NCBI RefSeq assembly: GCF_002261475.1
Contig: NZ_NEVN01000006.1
Location: 1 to 64,000 of the forward strand
Origin: Bordetella genomosp. 5
Lineage (GTDB): Bacteria > Pseudomonadota > Gammaproteobacteria > Burkholderiales > Burkholderiaceae_B
Direction of reading: 5' to 3'
Length of the DNA: 64,000 bases
A model generated the notes under the pieces. That model was not told the DNA's origin. It did no database searches and worked only from the letters and a program-made list of their open reading frames with translations. Positions 1 to 7,950 of the stretch are shown one piece after another (the stretch's first letter is position 1; every line of letters begins with the position of its first letter). A program made the position numbers and the translations under genes.

Positions 1-92
1 TTGCCGCGCCGCGCAGGCCGCGCCGCGCAGGCCGCGCCCCGCAGGCCGCGCCCCGCAGGCCGGGCCGCGTCAGGCCGGGCCGCGCCAGGCGG
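1..92. repeat. GC-rich degenerate tandem repeat at the window edge
   Basis: The first ~90 bases are imperfect copies of a 12-15 base unit close to GCAGGCCGCGCCCC, repeated about six times. The array drifts toward the variant CAGGCCGGGCCGCG and runs into the 3' end of the DUF423 gene on the minus strand. It is cut off by the window start, so its true length is unknown. It is probably a slippage-prone repeat downstream of that gene. Confidence 0.6.
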
Positions 93-447
93 CCCAGGCC
101 ACGAGCGCCCACGCGGCCAGGAACGCCGTGCCGCCGAGCGGCGTGATCACGCCGAGAATCCGGGTGCCGGTCAGCGTGAGGGCGTAGAGGCTGCCGGAGA
201 ACAGAATGATGCCGATGAACATCAACCAGCCGGCCGCGGTGAGCTGCGGCGAGGCGAAGCGGGTGCCGAGAAACGCGATGACGAACAGGCCGAGCGCGTG
301 GATGAGGTGGTAGAGCACGCCGGTCTGCCAGACCGCCAGCATGTCGGGCGTGATCATGCGCTTGAGCCCGTGCGCGCCGAAGGCCCCTGCGCCCACGGCC
401 ACGATCATGTTGATGGCGGCGAGGATGATCAGGTGGCGGTCGGTCAT
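70..447 (-). CDS. DUF423 family inner-membrane protein
   Basis: A 125-residue, almost entirely hydrophobic protein with about four membrane spans. The conserved DUF423 (YgdD-like) features are visible: a GAFGAHG stretch near residue 20, a TGVLYHLIHALGL stretch near residue 42, and a glycine-rich third span. Length matches the family (about 120-130). The biochemical role of DUF423 proteins is not established; it should sit in the cytoplasmic membrane. It is transcribed away from the GNAT gene. Its C-terminal codons lie in the GC-rich repeat at the window edge, which may explain the run of Ala-Trp-Arg at the end. Confidence 0.85.
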   Translation of the reverse strand: MTDRHLIILAAINMIVAVGAGAFGAHGLKRMITPDMLAVWQTGVLYHLIHALGLFVIAFLGTRFASPQLTAAGWLMFIGIILFSGSLYALTLTGTRILGVITPLGGTAFLAAWALVAWAAWRGPA

Positions 448-607
448 GGTGGCTCCGGAGCGGGCGGGATTGAGGAGCGCCTATGATAGCTCGCCTGTGC
501 GGGTTTGCCCTGAGTCACGCTGGCGAATTCGGGCCAGTTGCTCTACGATCCGCGCCTCGGACCCGGCATTCGACCGGGTTCGCCTCGCGCCGGAATCGTT
601 CGTCCTC

Positions 608-1174
608 ATGCCTCCCACGCTCACCACGCCGCGCCTGCTGCTGCGACCCTGGCGCGACGCCGATCTGCCGGCCTTCGCCGAGCTCAATGCCGACCCGCGC
701 GTGATGGCGCACTTTCCGAACGTGCTCGATCGCGCGGCCAGCGATGCGCTGGCCGCGCGGATCCGTGCCGCGATGGACGAGCAGGGCTACGGTCTCTGGG
801 CGGTCGAGGTGCGCGGCGGGTCGCCGTTCATCGGCTTCGTCGGCCTGGCCCGGCCGCGCTTTTGCGCCGCGTTCACGCCCTGCGTGGAGATCGGCTGGCG
901 GCTCGCGCAGCCGTTCTGGGGGCATGGGTTCGCCAGCGAGGGCGCGCGTGCCGCGCTGGCCTATGGCTTTCAGGAGGCGGGGCTGGACGAGATCGTGTCG
1001 TTCACCGCGCGTGGCAATCTGCGCTCACAGGCCGTGATGCGGCGTATCGGAATGCGGCGCGACGTGACGGGCGACTTCCTCCACCCGCAACTGCCCGCGG
1101 ACGATGCGCTCGCCCCGCATGTGCTGTACCGGATGCGCGAACGCGACTTGTCCTTGCCCGCCGCACGGGAATGA
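608..1174 (+). CDS. GNAT family N-acetyltransferase (RimJ/RimL type)
   Basis: A 188-residue protein starting at the ATG at 608, where the family's usual opening TPRLLLRPWRDADL begins. The longer open frame upstream overlaps the DUF423 gene and has no family features. The acetyl-CoA-binding part is visible as EIGWRLAQPFWGHGFASEG (about residues 97-115), followed by the usual helix and the late N.RSQAVMRRIGM segment that closes GNAT folds of the RimJ/RimL/Acetyltransf_3 type. It should transfer an acetyl group from acetyl-CoA to an amine on a protein terminus or small molecule; the substrate cannot be told. It lies about 75 bp upstream of the MetQ-like gene and may be co-transcribed with it. 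Confidence 0.85.
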   Translation: MPPTLTTPRLLLRPWRDADLPAFAELNADPRVMAHFPNVLDRAASDALAARIRAAMDEQGYGLWAVEVRGGSPFIGFVGLARPRFCAAFTPCVEIGWRLAQPFWGHGFASEGARAALAYGFQEAGLDEIVSFTARGNLRSQAVMRRIGMRRDVTGDFLHPQLPADDALAPHVLYRMRERDLSLPAARE

Positions 1175-1248
1175 GGGCGCGCCCGCCCGGCTCGGGCACA
1201 ATGCGGGATTGCCCCGCATCCGCCGGGGCGCATGTTCGTGGATTCGTC

Positions 1249-2079
1249 ATGTCCTTTTCGTATCGCCGTCAGTTTTTGCGCAGCGCCGCGGCGCTGGTCC
1301 TGGCCGCCGTGGCCGCCCCGCCCGCGATGGCCGCCGACCCGGGCGCCGCGAAGCCGCTCACCATCGGCGTGATCCCGAGCGTGGCCAACGAGGCCACCGA
1401 GATCGCGATCGCGCAGGCGCGCAAAGAGGGCCTGGCGGTCAAGCTGGTCGAGTTCAACGACTGGGTGCTGCCGAACATCGCGGTGGCCGATGGCTCCATC
1501 GACGCCAACTTCTTCCAGCACGAGCCGTTTCTGGCCTTGTTCAACCAGCGTCGCGGCACCTCGCTCACCCCGATCGCCTACGGCTACTCGACCACGATCG
1601 GCCTGTTCAGCAAGAAGCTGAAGAAGGGCGACGAGATTCCGCAGGGCGCCACCATCGCGGTGCCGAACGATCCGGTCAACACCGGCCGCGCCTTGCTGCT
1701 GCTGCAGCGCATCGGCCTGATCGGTCTGAAGCCCGGCGTGGGTCATCAGGCCCGCCTCGACGACATCACCGACAATCCGCGCAAGATCAAGCTGGTGCAG
1801 ATCGAAGGCTCGCAGTCGGCGCGCACCTTCGACGACGTGACGGCGTCGGTCACGTACACGACCTTCGCCAAACACGCCGGCATCGACGAGAAAGACGGTC
1901 TGGCGTTCGACAACAAAGATCCCGAGGCGGTGCGCCGCTACGCGATTCGCTGGGTCACCACGCCCCAGAAGGCGCAAGACCCGCGTCTGCTGCGCTTCAT
2001 CGAGATCTACCAGCAGTCGCCCGAGGTCAAGAGCACGCTGCGCCGCCTGTACGGCGAGCTGATCGACTTCCCCTGGTGA
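1249..2079 (+). CDS. MetQ/NlpA family ABC transporter substrate-binding protein
   Basis: A 276-residue periplasmic binding protein of the NlpA/MetQ family (D-/L-methionine type receptors). The N-terminus is an export signal of about 28 residues, with paired arginines before a hydrophobic stretch (YRRQFLRSAA), ending in AMA. The double arginine resembles a weak Tat signal, and there is no lipobox cysteine, unlike classic MetQ. Family markers follow: NIAVADGSIDANFFQHEPFL, the PNDPVN motif, and the C-terminal SPEVK...RRLYGE. The ATG at 1249 is chosen because it begins the signal peptide. No MetN ATPase or MetI permease lies nearby, so the receptor is an orphan here. Substrate assignment to methionine is by family only. 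Confidence 0.87.
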   Translation: MSFSYRRQFLRSAAALVLAAVAAPPAMAADPGAAKPLTIGVIPSVANEATEIAIAQARKEGLAVKLVEFNDWVLPNIAVADGSIDANFFQHEPFLALFNQRRGTSLTPIAYGYSTTIGLFSKKLKKGDEIPQGATIAVPNDPVNTGRALLLLQRIGLIGLKPGVGHQARLDDITDNPRKIKLVQIEGSQSARTFDDVTASVTYTTFAKHAGIDEKDGLAFDNKDPEAVRRYAIRWVTTPQKAQDPRLLRFIEIYQQSPEVKSTLRRLYGELIDFPW

Positions 2080-2086
2080 TCGCGCC

Positions 2087-2110
2087 GGCCCGGCGTCAGC
2101 GCGCCGGGCC
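2087..2110. terminator. Hairpin between convergent genes
   Basis: GGCCCGGCG (2087-2095) and CGCCGGGCC (2102-2110) form a perfect 9-bp stem with a 6-base loop. It lies between the stop of the MetQ-like gene and the convergent hydroxy-acid dehydrogenase, and it contains that gene's stop codon. No T-tract follows, so termination is only plausible. Confidence 0.4.
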
Positions 2111-3430
2111 CATCGCCCGCAGCAGGCGGCGGTTGACCTCTTCGCACGACAGCACGCCCAGCATGGCCATGTTGCGATCGACCTCGTCGCGCAGCAGCCG
2201 GATGCCGTGCGCCACACCCGCCTCGCCGCCCACGGCGGCGGCGTAGTTCATCGGCCGGCCCACGAACACGTAGCGCGCGCCCAGCGCCAGTGCCTTGAGC
2301 ACGTCGCTGCCGCGGCGGATGCCGCTGTCCATCATCACGACCATGTCGCCCGCCTCGTGCGCCACATCGGGCAGCACGCGCAGCGGCGACACCGTGCCGT
2401 CCAGCTGGCGCCCGCCGTGGTTCGACACGATGACGCCGTCCACGCCGTGGCGGCGCGCGACGGCCGCGTCGGCGGGATTCATGATGCCCTTGATCACCAG
2501 CTGGCCCTTCCAGGCGGCGCGGATGCGGGCCACGTGGGCCCAGTTGAGGTGATCGCGGGCGCTGAAGTCACGCAGCACGTTGGCCGACAGAATGGGCGCG
2601 CCACGGGTGGCGAACGAATTCTCGAAATGCGGCATGCCGTGGCGGACCAGCGTGCGCAGGAAGGTGCCCGCCAGCCAGCGCGGATGCGTGAGCCCGTCCC
2701 AGGCCAGCCGCAGGCTCGGCCGCAACGGGGTCGAGAAGCCGGTACGAACGTTGTTTTCGCGGTTGGCGGACACCGGAATGTCCACGGTCAGGACCAGCGT
2801 CTCGTAGCCGGCGCGGGCCACCCGTTCGACGAGCGCATCGATGCGTGCGGGGTCGCCGGGCAGGTAGGCCTGGAACCAGGTGCCGGGCGCCGCCGAGTGC
2901 ACGTCTTCGAGCGGGATGAGCGACGATCCGCTCATGATGGCGACCACGCCGGCCGCGTGCGCGGCACGGGCCAGCGCGATGTCGCCGCGATACGCGGACA
3001 GCGCGCTGATGCCCATCGGCGCCAGACCGAAGGGCGCCGCGTAGCGCCGGCCGAACAGCTCGACCGAGGTGTCCCGCGCCGACACGTCCACCAGCACGCG
3101 GGGCGCGAAGCCGTGTTCGGCGAAGGCCGCGCGGTTGTCGTCGCGGCTCTGGTTGTTCTCGGCGGCGCCGGCAACGTAGCCGAAGATCGGCCGCGGCAGG
3201 CGGCGGCGCGCGGCGGCCTCGAAGTCGTCCAGGCTCAGAATGCCGCGCAGCGCGCGCGGCAGCGGTGTGGCGACCGGGGCGGCCTGCGGCACGGCGCCGC
3301 GCTGCGCCGGTGCGGCGCCAGGGCCGGGGTTCGCCCGCGCGACGTCGTCATGCGTTCGGCCGGAGGCAGCCGGCGCGCCGGCGGTGACGGAGACCGCGGA
3401 CAGGACCGCGGACGGGGGCAGGGTGGACAT
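2096..3430 (-). CDS. FMN-dependent alpha-hydroxy acid dehydrogenase (LldD-like)
   Basis: A 444-residue member of the FMN-dependent lactate/mandelate/glycolate oxidase family, oxidising a 2-hydroxy acid to a 2-keto acid, usually feeding electrons to the respiratory chain. Visible active-site features: the FMN-phosphate lysine in VIKGI (Lys314), the catalytic histidine in SNHGGRQLD (His338) with substrate arginine Arg341, and the late FVGRP motif. Residues 1-60 are an Ala/Pro-rich extension absent from typical members (about 380 residues). The start at 3430 is nevertheless supported by a GGAG about 9 bases upstream, although an internal start is possible. Substrate is not determinable. Two inverted repeats lie in its upstream region. 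Confidence 0.88.
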   Translation of the reverse strand: MSTLPPSAVLSAVSVTAGAPAASGRTHDDVARANPGPGAAPAQRGAVPQAAPVATPLPRALRGILSLDDFEAAARRRLPRPIFGYVAGAAENNQSRDDNRAAFAEHGFAPRVLVDVSARDTSVELFGRRYAAPFGLAPMGISALSAYRGDIALARAAHAAGVVAIMSGSSLIPLEDVHSAAPGTWFQAYLPGDPARIDALVERVARAGYETLVLTVDIPVSANRENNVRTGFSTPLRPSLRLAWDGLTHPRWLAGTFLRTLVRHGMPHFENSFATRGAPILSANVLRDFSARDHLNWAHVARIRAAWKGQLVIKGIMNPADAAVARRHGVDGVIVSNHGGRQLDGTVSPLRVLPDVAHEAGDMVVMMDSGIRRGSDVLKALALGARYVFVGRPMNYAAAVGGEAGVAHGIRLLRDEVDRNMAMLGVLSCEEVNRRLLRAMGPAR

Positions 3431-3456
3431 AGGGCAACTCCGCGCAATAGGTTCGA

Positions 3457-3481
3457 GGCGGGCCGCTCGAGGTGGCCCGCC
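3457..3481. promoter_or_regulatory. Inverted repeat in the leader of the hydroxy-acid dehydrogenase
   Basis: GGCGGGCC (3457-3464) and GGCCCGCC (3474-3481) are perfect 8-base inverted arms separated by 9 bases, 27-51 bases upstream of the dehydrogenase start. It could be an operator or a 5' UTR hairpin. No regulator gene is adjacent. Confidence 0.35.
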
Positions 3482-3516
3482 AATTCAAATCTACCGCGGG
3501 GTAGTTACGCCTGATA

Positions 3517-3544
3517 GCGAATAAAACAGAAGACGTTTATTCGC
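3517..3544. promoter_or_regulatory. AT-rich inverted repeat between psd and the dehydrogenase
   Basis: GCGAATAAA (3517-3525) and TTTATTCGC (3536-3544) are perfect 9-base arms with a 10-base spacer, in an otherwise GC-rich genome. The site lies 26 bases after the psd stop and about 90 bases before the dehydrogenase start, both read on the minus strand. It could be an operator for the dehydrogenase or a processing hairpin for psd. The core ATAAA-N10-TTTAT recurs upstream of gadB at 22580-22599. Confidence 0.45.
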
Positions 3545-3569
3545 TTATCTTCGCTATGTGCCGGTGCGC

Positions 3570-4475
3570 TTAGAGCGCCGGCAGGGTGTCGAGGCCGTGC
3601 GAGGGCACCTGATCGGCCGGTTGCGCGAGCGTCTCGCCCATCCGGATCGGACCACGCACCGACGGCGTGTCGAGCCAGCGGATGCGATCGCGGCCAAACA
3701 GCACGATGACCGTGGATCCCAGCAGGAAGCGGCCCATTTCGGCGCCTTTGGCGAGATGAATGGGACCACGCGCCGACTCGTCGTAGCGCGTGGTGCGCAC
3801 CTGACGCTTGTGCGGCGTCACCAGACCGGCCCAGACGGTTTCGACCGAGGCCACGATCATGGCGCCGACCAGGACCAGCGCCATCGGACCATGCTCGGTG
3901 TCGAAAATGCAGACCACGCGTTCGTTGCGGGCGAACAGCGCGGGCACGTGGCCGGCGGTCAGCGGGTTGACCGAAAACAGCCGCCCGGGCACATGCACCA
4001 TCTCGCGCAACGTGCCGGCGACCGGCATGTGAACGCGGTGATAGTCGCGCGGCGAGAGGTAGATGGTGGCGAAGTCGCCGCCCATGAAGGGCTCGGCGCG
4101 CGCGGCGTCGCCGCCCAGCAATTCATTCAGGCCGTAGCTGTGGCCTTTGGCCTGGAAAATCCGGCCGTGCTCGATCGGGCCCAACTGGCTGATGGCGCCA
4201 TCGGCCGGCGACAGCACCGCGCCGTGCGCCTGATCGAGCGGGCGCGCATCGGGCTTGAGCGCGCGGGTGAAAAACTCGTTGAACGACCCGTAGGCCAGCG
4301 GATCCTCGACCAATGCCTCGCGCATGTCGACCTGGTAGCGCTTCACGAAGCGCGAAATCATCCAGTTTTTGACCTCGGGCGCCCGGCAATCGGCGAAGCG
4401 GCCCATGGCGCGCGACACGAGATGGTGGGGCGCCGCGTATTGGCTGGCGAGGAAGAGTCGTTCTTTTAATGTCAT
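3570..4475 (-). CDS. psd: Phosphatidylserine decarboxylase proenzyme
   Basis: A 301-residue protein that converts phosphatidylserine to phosphatidylethanolamine, the last step of the main bacterial membrane lipid pathway, at the inner membrane. The self-cleavage site LGST is at residues 252-255 (pyruvoyl serine Ser254). Asp92 (in SPADG) and His147 (in DYHRVHMP) complete the Asp-His-Ser maturation triad. The start at 4475 gives [13 protein letters not shown], which aligns with the usual N-terminus; the frame extends 11 codons further but without family similarity. Length matches the family (about 285-320). It appears monocistronic, separated from both neighbours by >90 bp. Confidence 0.96.
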   Translation of the reverse strand: MTLKERLFLASQYAAPHHLVSRAMGRFADCRAPEVKNWMISRFVKRYQVDMREALVEDPLAYGSFNEFFTRALKPDARPLDQAHGAVLSPADGAISQLGPIEHGRIFQAKGHSYGLNELLGGDAARAEPFMGGDFATIYLSPRDYHRVHMPVAGTLREMVHVPGRLFSVNPLTAGHVPALFARNERVVCIFDTEHGPMALVLVGAMIVASVETVWAGLVTPHKRQVRTTRYDESARGPIHLAKGAEMGRFLLGSTVIVLFGRDRIRWLDTPSVRGPIRMGETLAQPADQVPSHGLDTLPAL

Positions 4476-4622
4476 AGGTGGCCGGCAGGCGGGGCGCGTT
4501 GAGCACACGATAACCGTGCGCGGCGGCGCGCCCTCGGATGGGTCGCAACGCGGGAGTGTAACTGCTTATCGCGCCCCGGCCCTACGTCTGATGTAAGCGC
4601 GTGTGCGAGACGGGGCGGCAGG

Positions 4623-5153
4623 TCAGAGCGCGGGAGGCGGCGCGGCGTCGTCGGCGCCGGCCGCGGCGCGTGCCAGGGCGGCTGCGCGCGCTTGCGCCAG
4701 GGTCTCGACCGCGGTGCCCGCGGGCACCTTGGTGATGCGATCGCGCTGAATGCGGATCACGCTGAAACGCGCGCTGCGGGCGGCGGCGTTTTGCAGCAGC
4801 ACCGACAGCACGGCGCCCTTGTCCTGAATCCAGGTCGTTTTGCCGCGCAACAGCTTGAACGCGGACTCGGCGGTGCCGAGCTTGTAGTTCATGCCGTTGA
4901 TCAGCGTGCTGTTCTTGCCGTTGAATTTCGCGGCATCCAGGTCCGTGATGGCGGCGGCATCCAGATTGGTGACGTCGTGTTCGACGCGATACACGAACTT
5001 GATCCCGCTGGCGGGATCCTTGACCACGATGAGCTTGTCCGCGCCCGAGATGTCGGAAAACATGCCGATCACTTCGGATTCGACGAGCTGGTTACCCCGC
5101 TGTTCTTCGGTGTAAAGGTAAATCGTGGGGTAGGAAGACGGAGTTTGCGACAT
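4623..5153 (-). CDS. Conserved-looking hypothetical protein
   Basis: A 176-residue protein I do not recognise. It starts at the ATG at 5153 (MSQTPSSYPTIYLYTEEQRG); an 11-codon upstream extension is possible. The body looks like a compact alpha/beta fold with alternating hydrophobic residues (KLIVVKDPASGIKFVYRVEH; VLSVLLQNAAARSARFSVI) and ends in an Ala-rich tail with Pro at the end (residues about 150-176). No signal peptide, membrane span or catalytic motif is evident, so it is probably cytoplasmic. Codon use is GC3-rich like its neighbours, which supports real coding. No function is proposed. Confidence 0.7.
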   Translation of the reverse strand: MSQTPSSYPTIYLYTEEQRGNQLVESEVIGMFSDISGADKLIVVKDPASGIKFVYRVEHDVTNLDAAAITDLDAAKFNGKNSTLINGMNYKLGTAESAFKLLRGKTTWIQDKGAVLSVLLQNAAARSARFSVIRIQRDRITKVPAGTAVETLAQARAAALARAAAGADDAAPPPAL

Positions 5154-5236
5154 GCCTGGATGGGTCGTGCGATTCGTAGGACGCACGCATTCTACCGTGT
5201 CGCGGCGCGCTTTGAAATACTTGGTAATGAAATGGC

Positions 5237-5277
5237 AAAAACCGGGAAAAAGACGAGATTCGTGTCTTATTTCCCGG
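5237..5277 (-). terminator. Rho-independent terminator of the TRAP/ThDP operon
   Basis: Read on the minus strand, CCGGGAAA (5277-5270) pairs with TTTCCCGG (5249-5242). An inner AAGAC/GTCTT extension is interrupted by one A/T mismatch, and TTTTT follows at 5241-5237. It lies about 50 bases after the stop of the ThDP enzyme, the last gene of the minus-strand unit. Confidence 0.75.
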
Positions 5278-5326
5278 CTTCGGCGCGTATATGACAGCGC
5301 GGCGGTCTGCTGCCTTCAGTCCGGCG

Positions 5327-7033
5327 TCAGGTGCCGAGTCGGGCCAGCGCGTCGGCCCGGATCGCCGACAGGGTCTGACCGGGGGCGATGCCATCCGCGT
5401 CGTAGCGGATTTCGAGCAGCGCGGGGAGGTTTTCGCGCTGCGCGAAGGCGAGCGCGCGCTCGAAGGCCGGACCGAAGTCCGCCGTCCGCTCGACCGCCTC
5501 GCCATGACCGCCGTAGCTCTTGATCAGCTGCGTGAAGTCGGGGTTCTGGAAGGTGAGCGCGATCGTGCGGGCCGGGAACTCGCGTTCCTGGTGCGCGCGG
5601 ATCGTGCCCCACATGCCGTTGTTGAACACCAGCACCACGATGCCGAGCCGGTACTGCAGTGCCACGCCGAGCTCCTGCAGATTCATCTGGAAGCAGCCGT
5701 CGCCGGCGTAGCAGACTGCGGCACGATCGGGGTGCTCGAGCTTGGCCGAGATCGCGGCGGGCAGGCCGTAGCCCATCGAACCGACCGTGGGCGCGAGACT
5801 GGTGCCCAGGCCCGCGAACCGCCGGTAGCGATGCGGGTACAGCGCGTAATTGCCCGCGCCCACCGTAATGCAGGCATCCTGCGGCAGATGCGCATCCACA
5901 TACGACGCGGCCTCGTCCAGGCACAGCGGCCCGGGCGAGGGCAGCGGCCGCAGGCTTTCCTCGTATTCGCGCCGCGCCTGGATCACGGCCTCGCCGCGCG
6001 GTACCGCGTGACCGGGCTTGAGCTGTGCCGCGGCCGCCGCGAAGCTCGCCACGTCGGCCACGATGCCCTGGGTCGGGGCGAACACGCGGCCCAGTTCATT
6101 GGCGTCGGGATACACATGAATCAGGCGCTGGCGCGGCCGCGGGCTTTCGATCAGGGTGTAGCCCTCGGTCGTGGCTTCGCCCATCCGGGTGCCCACCGCC
6201 AGCACCAGATCGGCGTCGCGGATGCGGTCGCGCAGCGCCGGCGTCATGGCCCAGCCCACGTGGCCGGCCGCGTTCGGATGACGCTGGTCGAAGCACTCCA
6301 GACGGCGCCAGGCGGTCCCCACCGGCAGTTCGAAGCGCTTGGCGAAGCCGGCGATCTGGTCGATGGCGTTGGACGTCCAGCCGCTGCCGCCCACGAGCAG
6401 GAAGGGCCGCTCGGCCTGGTCGAGCAGCTGCACCATGCGCGCCAGGTCGGTCGCGCCCGGGTGGCTGTGCGTGCGCTGGTAGCGCGGCAGGTCGGCCACG
6501 GTGGCGCGGCCCCACAGGGTGTCCTCGGGCAGCGCCAGCACCACCGGGCCCGGGCGGCCGCTGGTGGCGACCGCGTAGGCGCGCGCGATGAACTCGGGGA
6601 TCCGGTCCGTGCGGTCGATCTGCGCCACCCACTTGGCCATCTGGCCGAACATGCGGCGGTAGTCGATTTCCTGGAATGCCTCGCGCTCGATGAAGTCGTT
6701 GCCGACCTGACCCACGAACAGAATCATGGGCGTCGAGTCCTGAAACGCCGTGTGCACGCCGATGCTGGCGTTGGTGGCGCCGGGGCCACGCGTGACGAAA
6801 CAGATGCCCGGCTCGCCGGTCAGCTTGCCATAGGCCTCGGCCATGTACGCGGCGCCGCTTTCCTGGCGGCACACGATGGGCTCGATGGCGCCCACGTGCT
6901 CGTTGAGCGCATCGATGCAGGGCAGGTAGCTTTCGCCGGGGATCATGAAGATGCGGCGCGCGCCGTGAATGCGCAGCTGCTGCATGAGGATCTGGCCGCC
7001 GTTGCGTTCGGCCGGAGTCGGAGTGGCGGTCAT
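5327..7033 (-). CDS. Thiamine-diphosphate-dependent enzyme (acetolactate synthase-like)
   Basis: A 568-residue ThDP enzyme of the acetolactate synthase/benzoylformate decarboxylase superfamily, with the usual order of PYR domain (about 10-180), central Rossmann-like domain (about 205-335) and PP domain (about 385-560). The activating glutamate is in CRQESGAAYMAE (Glu58). The Mg/ThDP motif is GDG...MNLQELG at about residue 455. It is unlikely to be the biosynthetic ilvB: no small subunit gene follows, and it is the last gene of a unit with a CitE-like lyase and a TRAP carboxylate transporter (ATGA overlap with the lyase). A role decarboxylating or ligating a 2-keto or oxalyl-type intermediate of an imported carboxylate is inferred, not shown. 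Confidence 0.85.
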   Translation of the reverse strand: MTATPTPAERNGGQILMQQLRIHGARRIFMIPGESYLPCIDALNEHVGAIEPIVCRQESGAAYMAEAYGKLTGEPGICFVTRGPGATNASIGVHTAFQDSTPMILFVGQVGNDFIEREAFQEIDYRRMFGQMAKWVAQIDRTDRIPEFIARAYAVATSGRPGPVVLALPEDTLWGRATVADLPRYQRTHSHPGATDLARMVQLLDQAERPFLLVGGSGWTSNAIDQIAGFAKRFELPVGTAWRRLECFDQRHPNAAGHVGWAMTPALRDRIRDADLVLAVGTRMGEATTEGYTLIESPRPRQRLIHVYPDANELGRVFAPTQGIVADVASFAAAAAQLKPGHAVPRGEAVIQARREYEESLRPLPSPGPLCLDEAASYVDAHLPQDACITVGAGNYALYPHRYRRFAGLGTSLAPTVGSMGYGLPAAISAKLEHPDRAAVCYAGDGCFQMNLQELGVALQYRLGIVVLVFNNGMWGTIRAHQEREFPARTIALTFQNPDFTQLIKSYGGHGEAVERTADFGPAFERALAFAQRENLPALLEIRYDADGIAPGQTLSAIRADALARLGT

Positions 7034-7950
7034 GCGGCGTCTCCCTTGAGGGTGCGGACGGGCGCTTGCGCCGTCCATTGTTCGAATGCCGCGTGGCGCG
7101 CCAGCAGGCGCCGCGCGGTGTTGTACACGGGCGGGTCGATGGGGGCGGCGCCGGCGGCGGGCGCCTCGCCGCGCCGTTCGGCCTCGTAGCCCGCCACCGT
7201 CGCGGTGGCCCGCGCCACCTCGTCGGGAGCGGGTGTGAACACGGCGTGGATGGTTTCGATCTGGCCGGCGAAGGTGGCGCACTTCGATTTCAGGCCCAGG
7301 CGCCGGGCCCAGCGCAGGTCTGCTTCGAGGGCGGCGCTATCGCGGAAGTTGAACGGGCAGTCGATCGCCACGCAATCGGCGGCCACGCAGTCCACCAGGA
7401 AGCGGGCGCGCAGCGCGTGCAGCTCGATGCCGTCGGGCGCGCGCTCGGCGCCGAGGTTCGCGCTCAGGTCTTCGGCGGCCAGCAGGCAGGACGAGACCCG
7501 GGGGCTGGCGCTCAGGATGGCGAGCGCGCGCACCACGCCCAGCGCCGATTCCAGCGTGGGCACGATCTCGGTGCTGCCCAGGGGCAGGCCGAGCGCGGTT
7601 TCGTGCGCCGTGATGGCGCGGTCCAGCGCGGCGATCTGCTCGGCGCTCTCGGCGTGCGGCAGGAACACCGCGTCCGGGGCGCCGGGCATCACGCCGGCCA
7701 GGTCTTCGAGGCCGCAGTCTTCGAGTTTGTTGATGCGCGTGGCAGCCACCACGCCCTGAGCGCGGCATTCGTCGAACAGCGCCACGATGCGCTCGCGCGC
7801 CGCGGGCCGGTCGGCGGGCGCGGTGAATTCCTCGAGATCGGCCACCAGGGCATCGGGGCCCGCGGCGAGGGCGGCGCGTTGGGCTTCGGCGTTCAGCCCG
7901 GGCACGAACATCCAGCTGCGGCGCAGCGCGGGGGGACGGCGGGCGCTCAT
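7030..7950 (-). CDS. HpcH/HpaI aldolase - citrate lyase beta-like (CitE) protein
   Basis: A 306-residue protein of the CitE/malyl-CoA lyase family, which cleaves or forms (3S)-malyl-CoA-type thioesters or beta-hydroxyacyl-CoA. Family features in order: RSWMFVPGLN near the start, VADLEEFTAPADR (metal site), IVPTLESALGVV (Glu of the metal site) and LLAAEDLSANLG. The start at 7950 overlaps the DctM stop by 4 bases, and its own stop overlaps the ThDP enzyme start (ATGA at 7033-7030). Translational coupling of all three is therefore likely. No CitF, CitD or CitC is present, so this is not citrate lyase. A stand-alone lyase acting on the TRAP substrate is the best reading. Confidence 0.87.
   Translation of the reverse strand: MSARRPPALRRSWMFVPGLNAEAQRAALAAGPDALVADLEEFTAPADRPAARERIVALFDECRAQGVVAATRINKLEDCGLEDLAGVMPGAPDAVFLPHAESAEQIAALDRAITAHETALGLPLGSTEIVPTLESALGVVRALAILSASPRVSSCLLAAEDLSANLGAERAPDGIELHALRARFLVDCVAADCVAIDCPFNFRDSAALEADLRWARRLGLKSKCATFAGQIETIHAVFTPAPDEVARATATVAGYEAERRGEAPAAGAAPIDPPVYNTARRLLARHAAFEQWTAQAPVRTLKGDAA

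Noticed and set aside
7030-7950. Citrate lyase beta subunit.
   Set aside because: The protein is CitE-like, but no alpha (CitF), acyl-carrier (CitD) or accessory citrate lyase genes are present; a stand-alone lyase of the same family is more likely.
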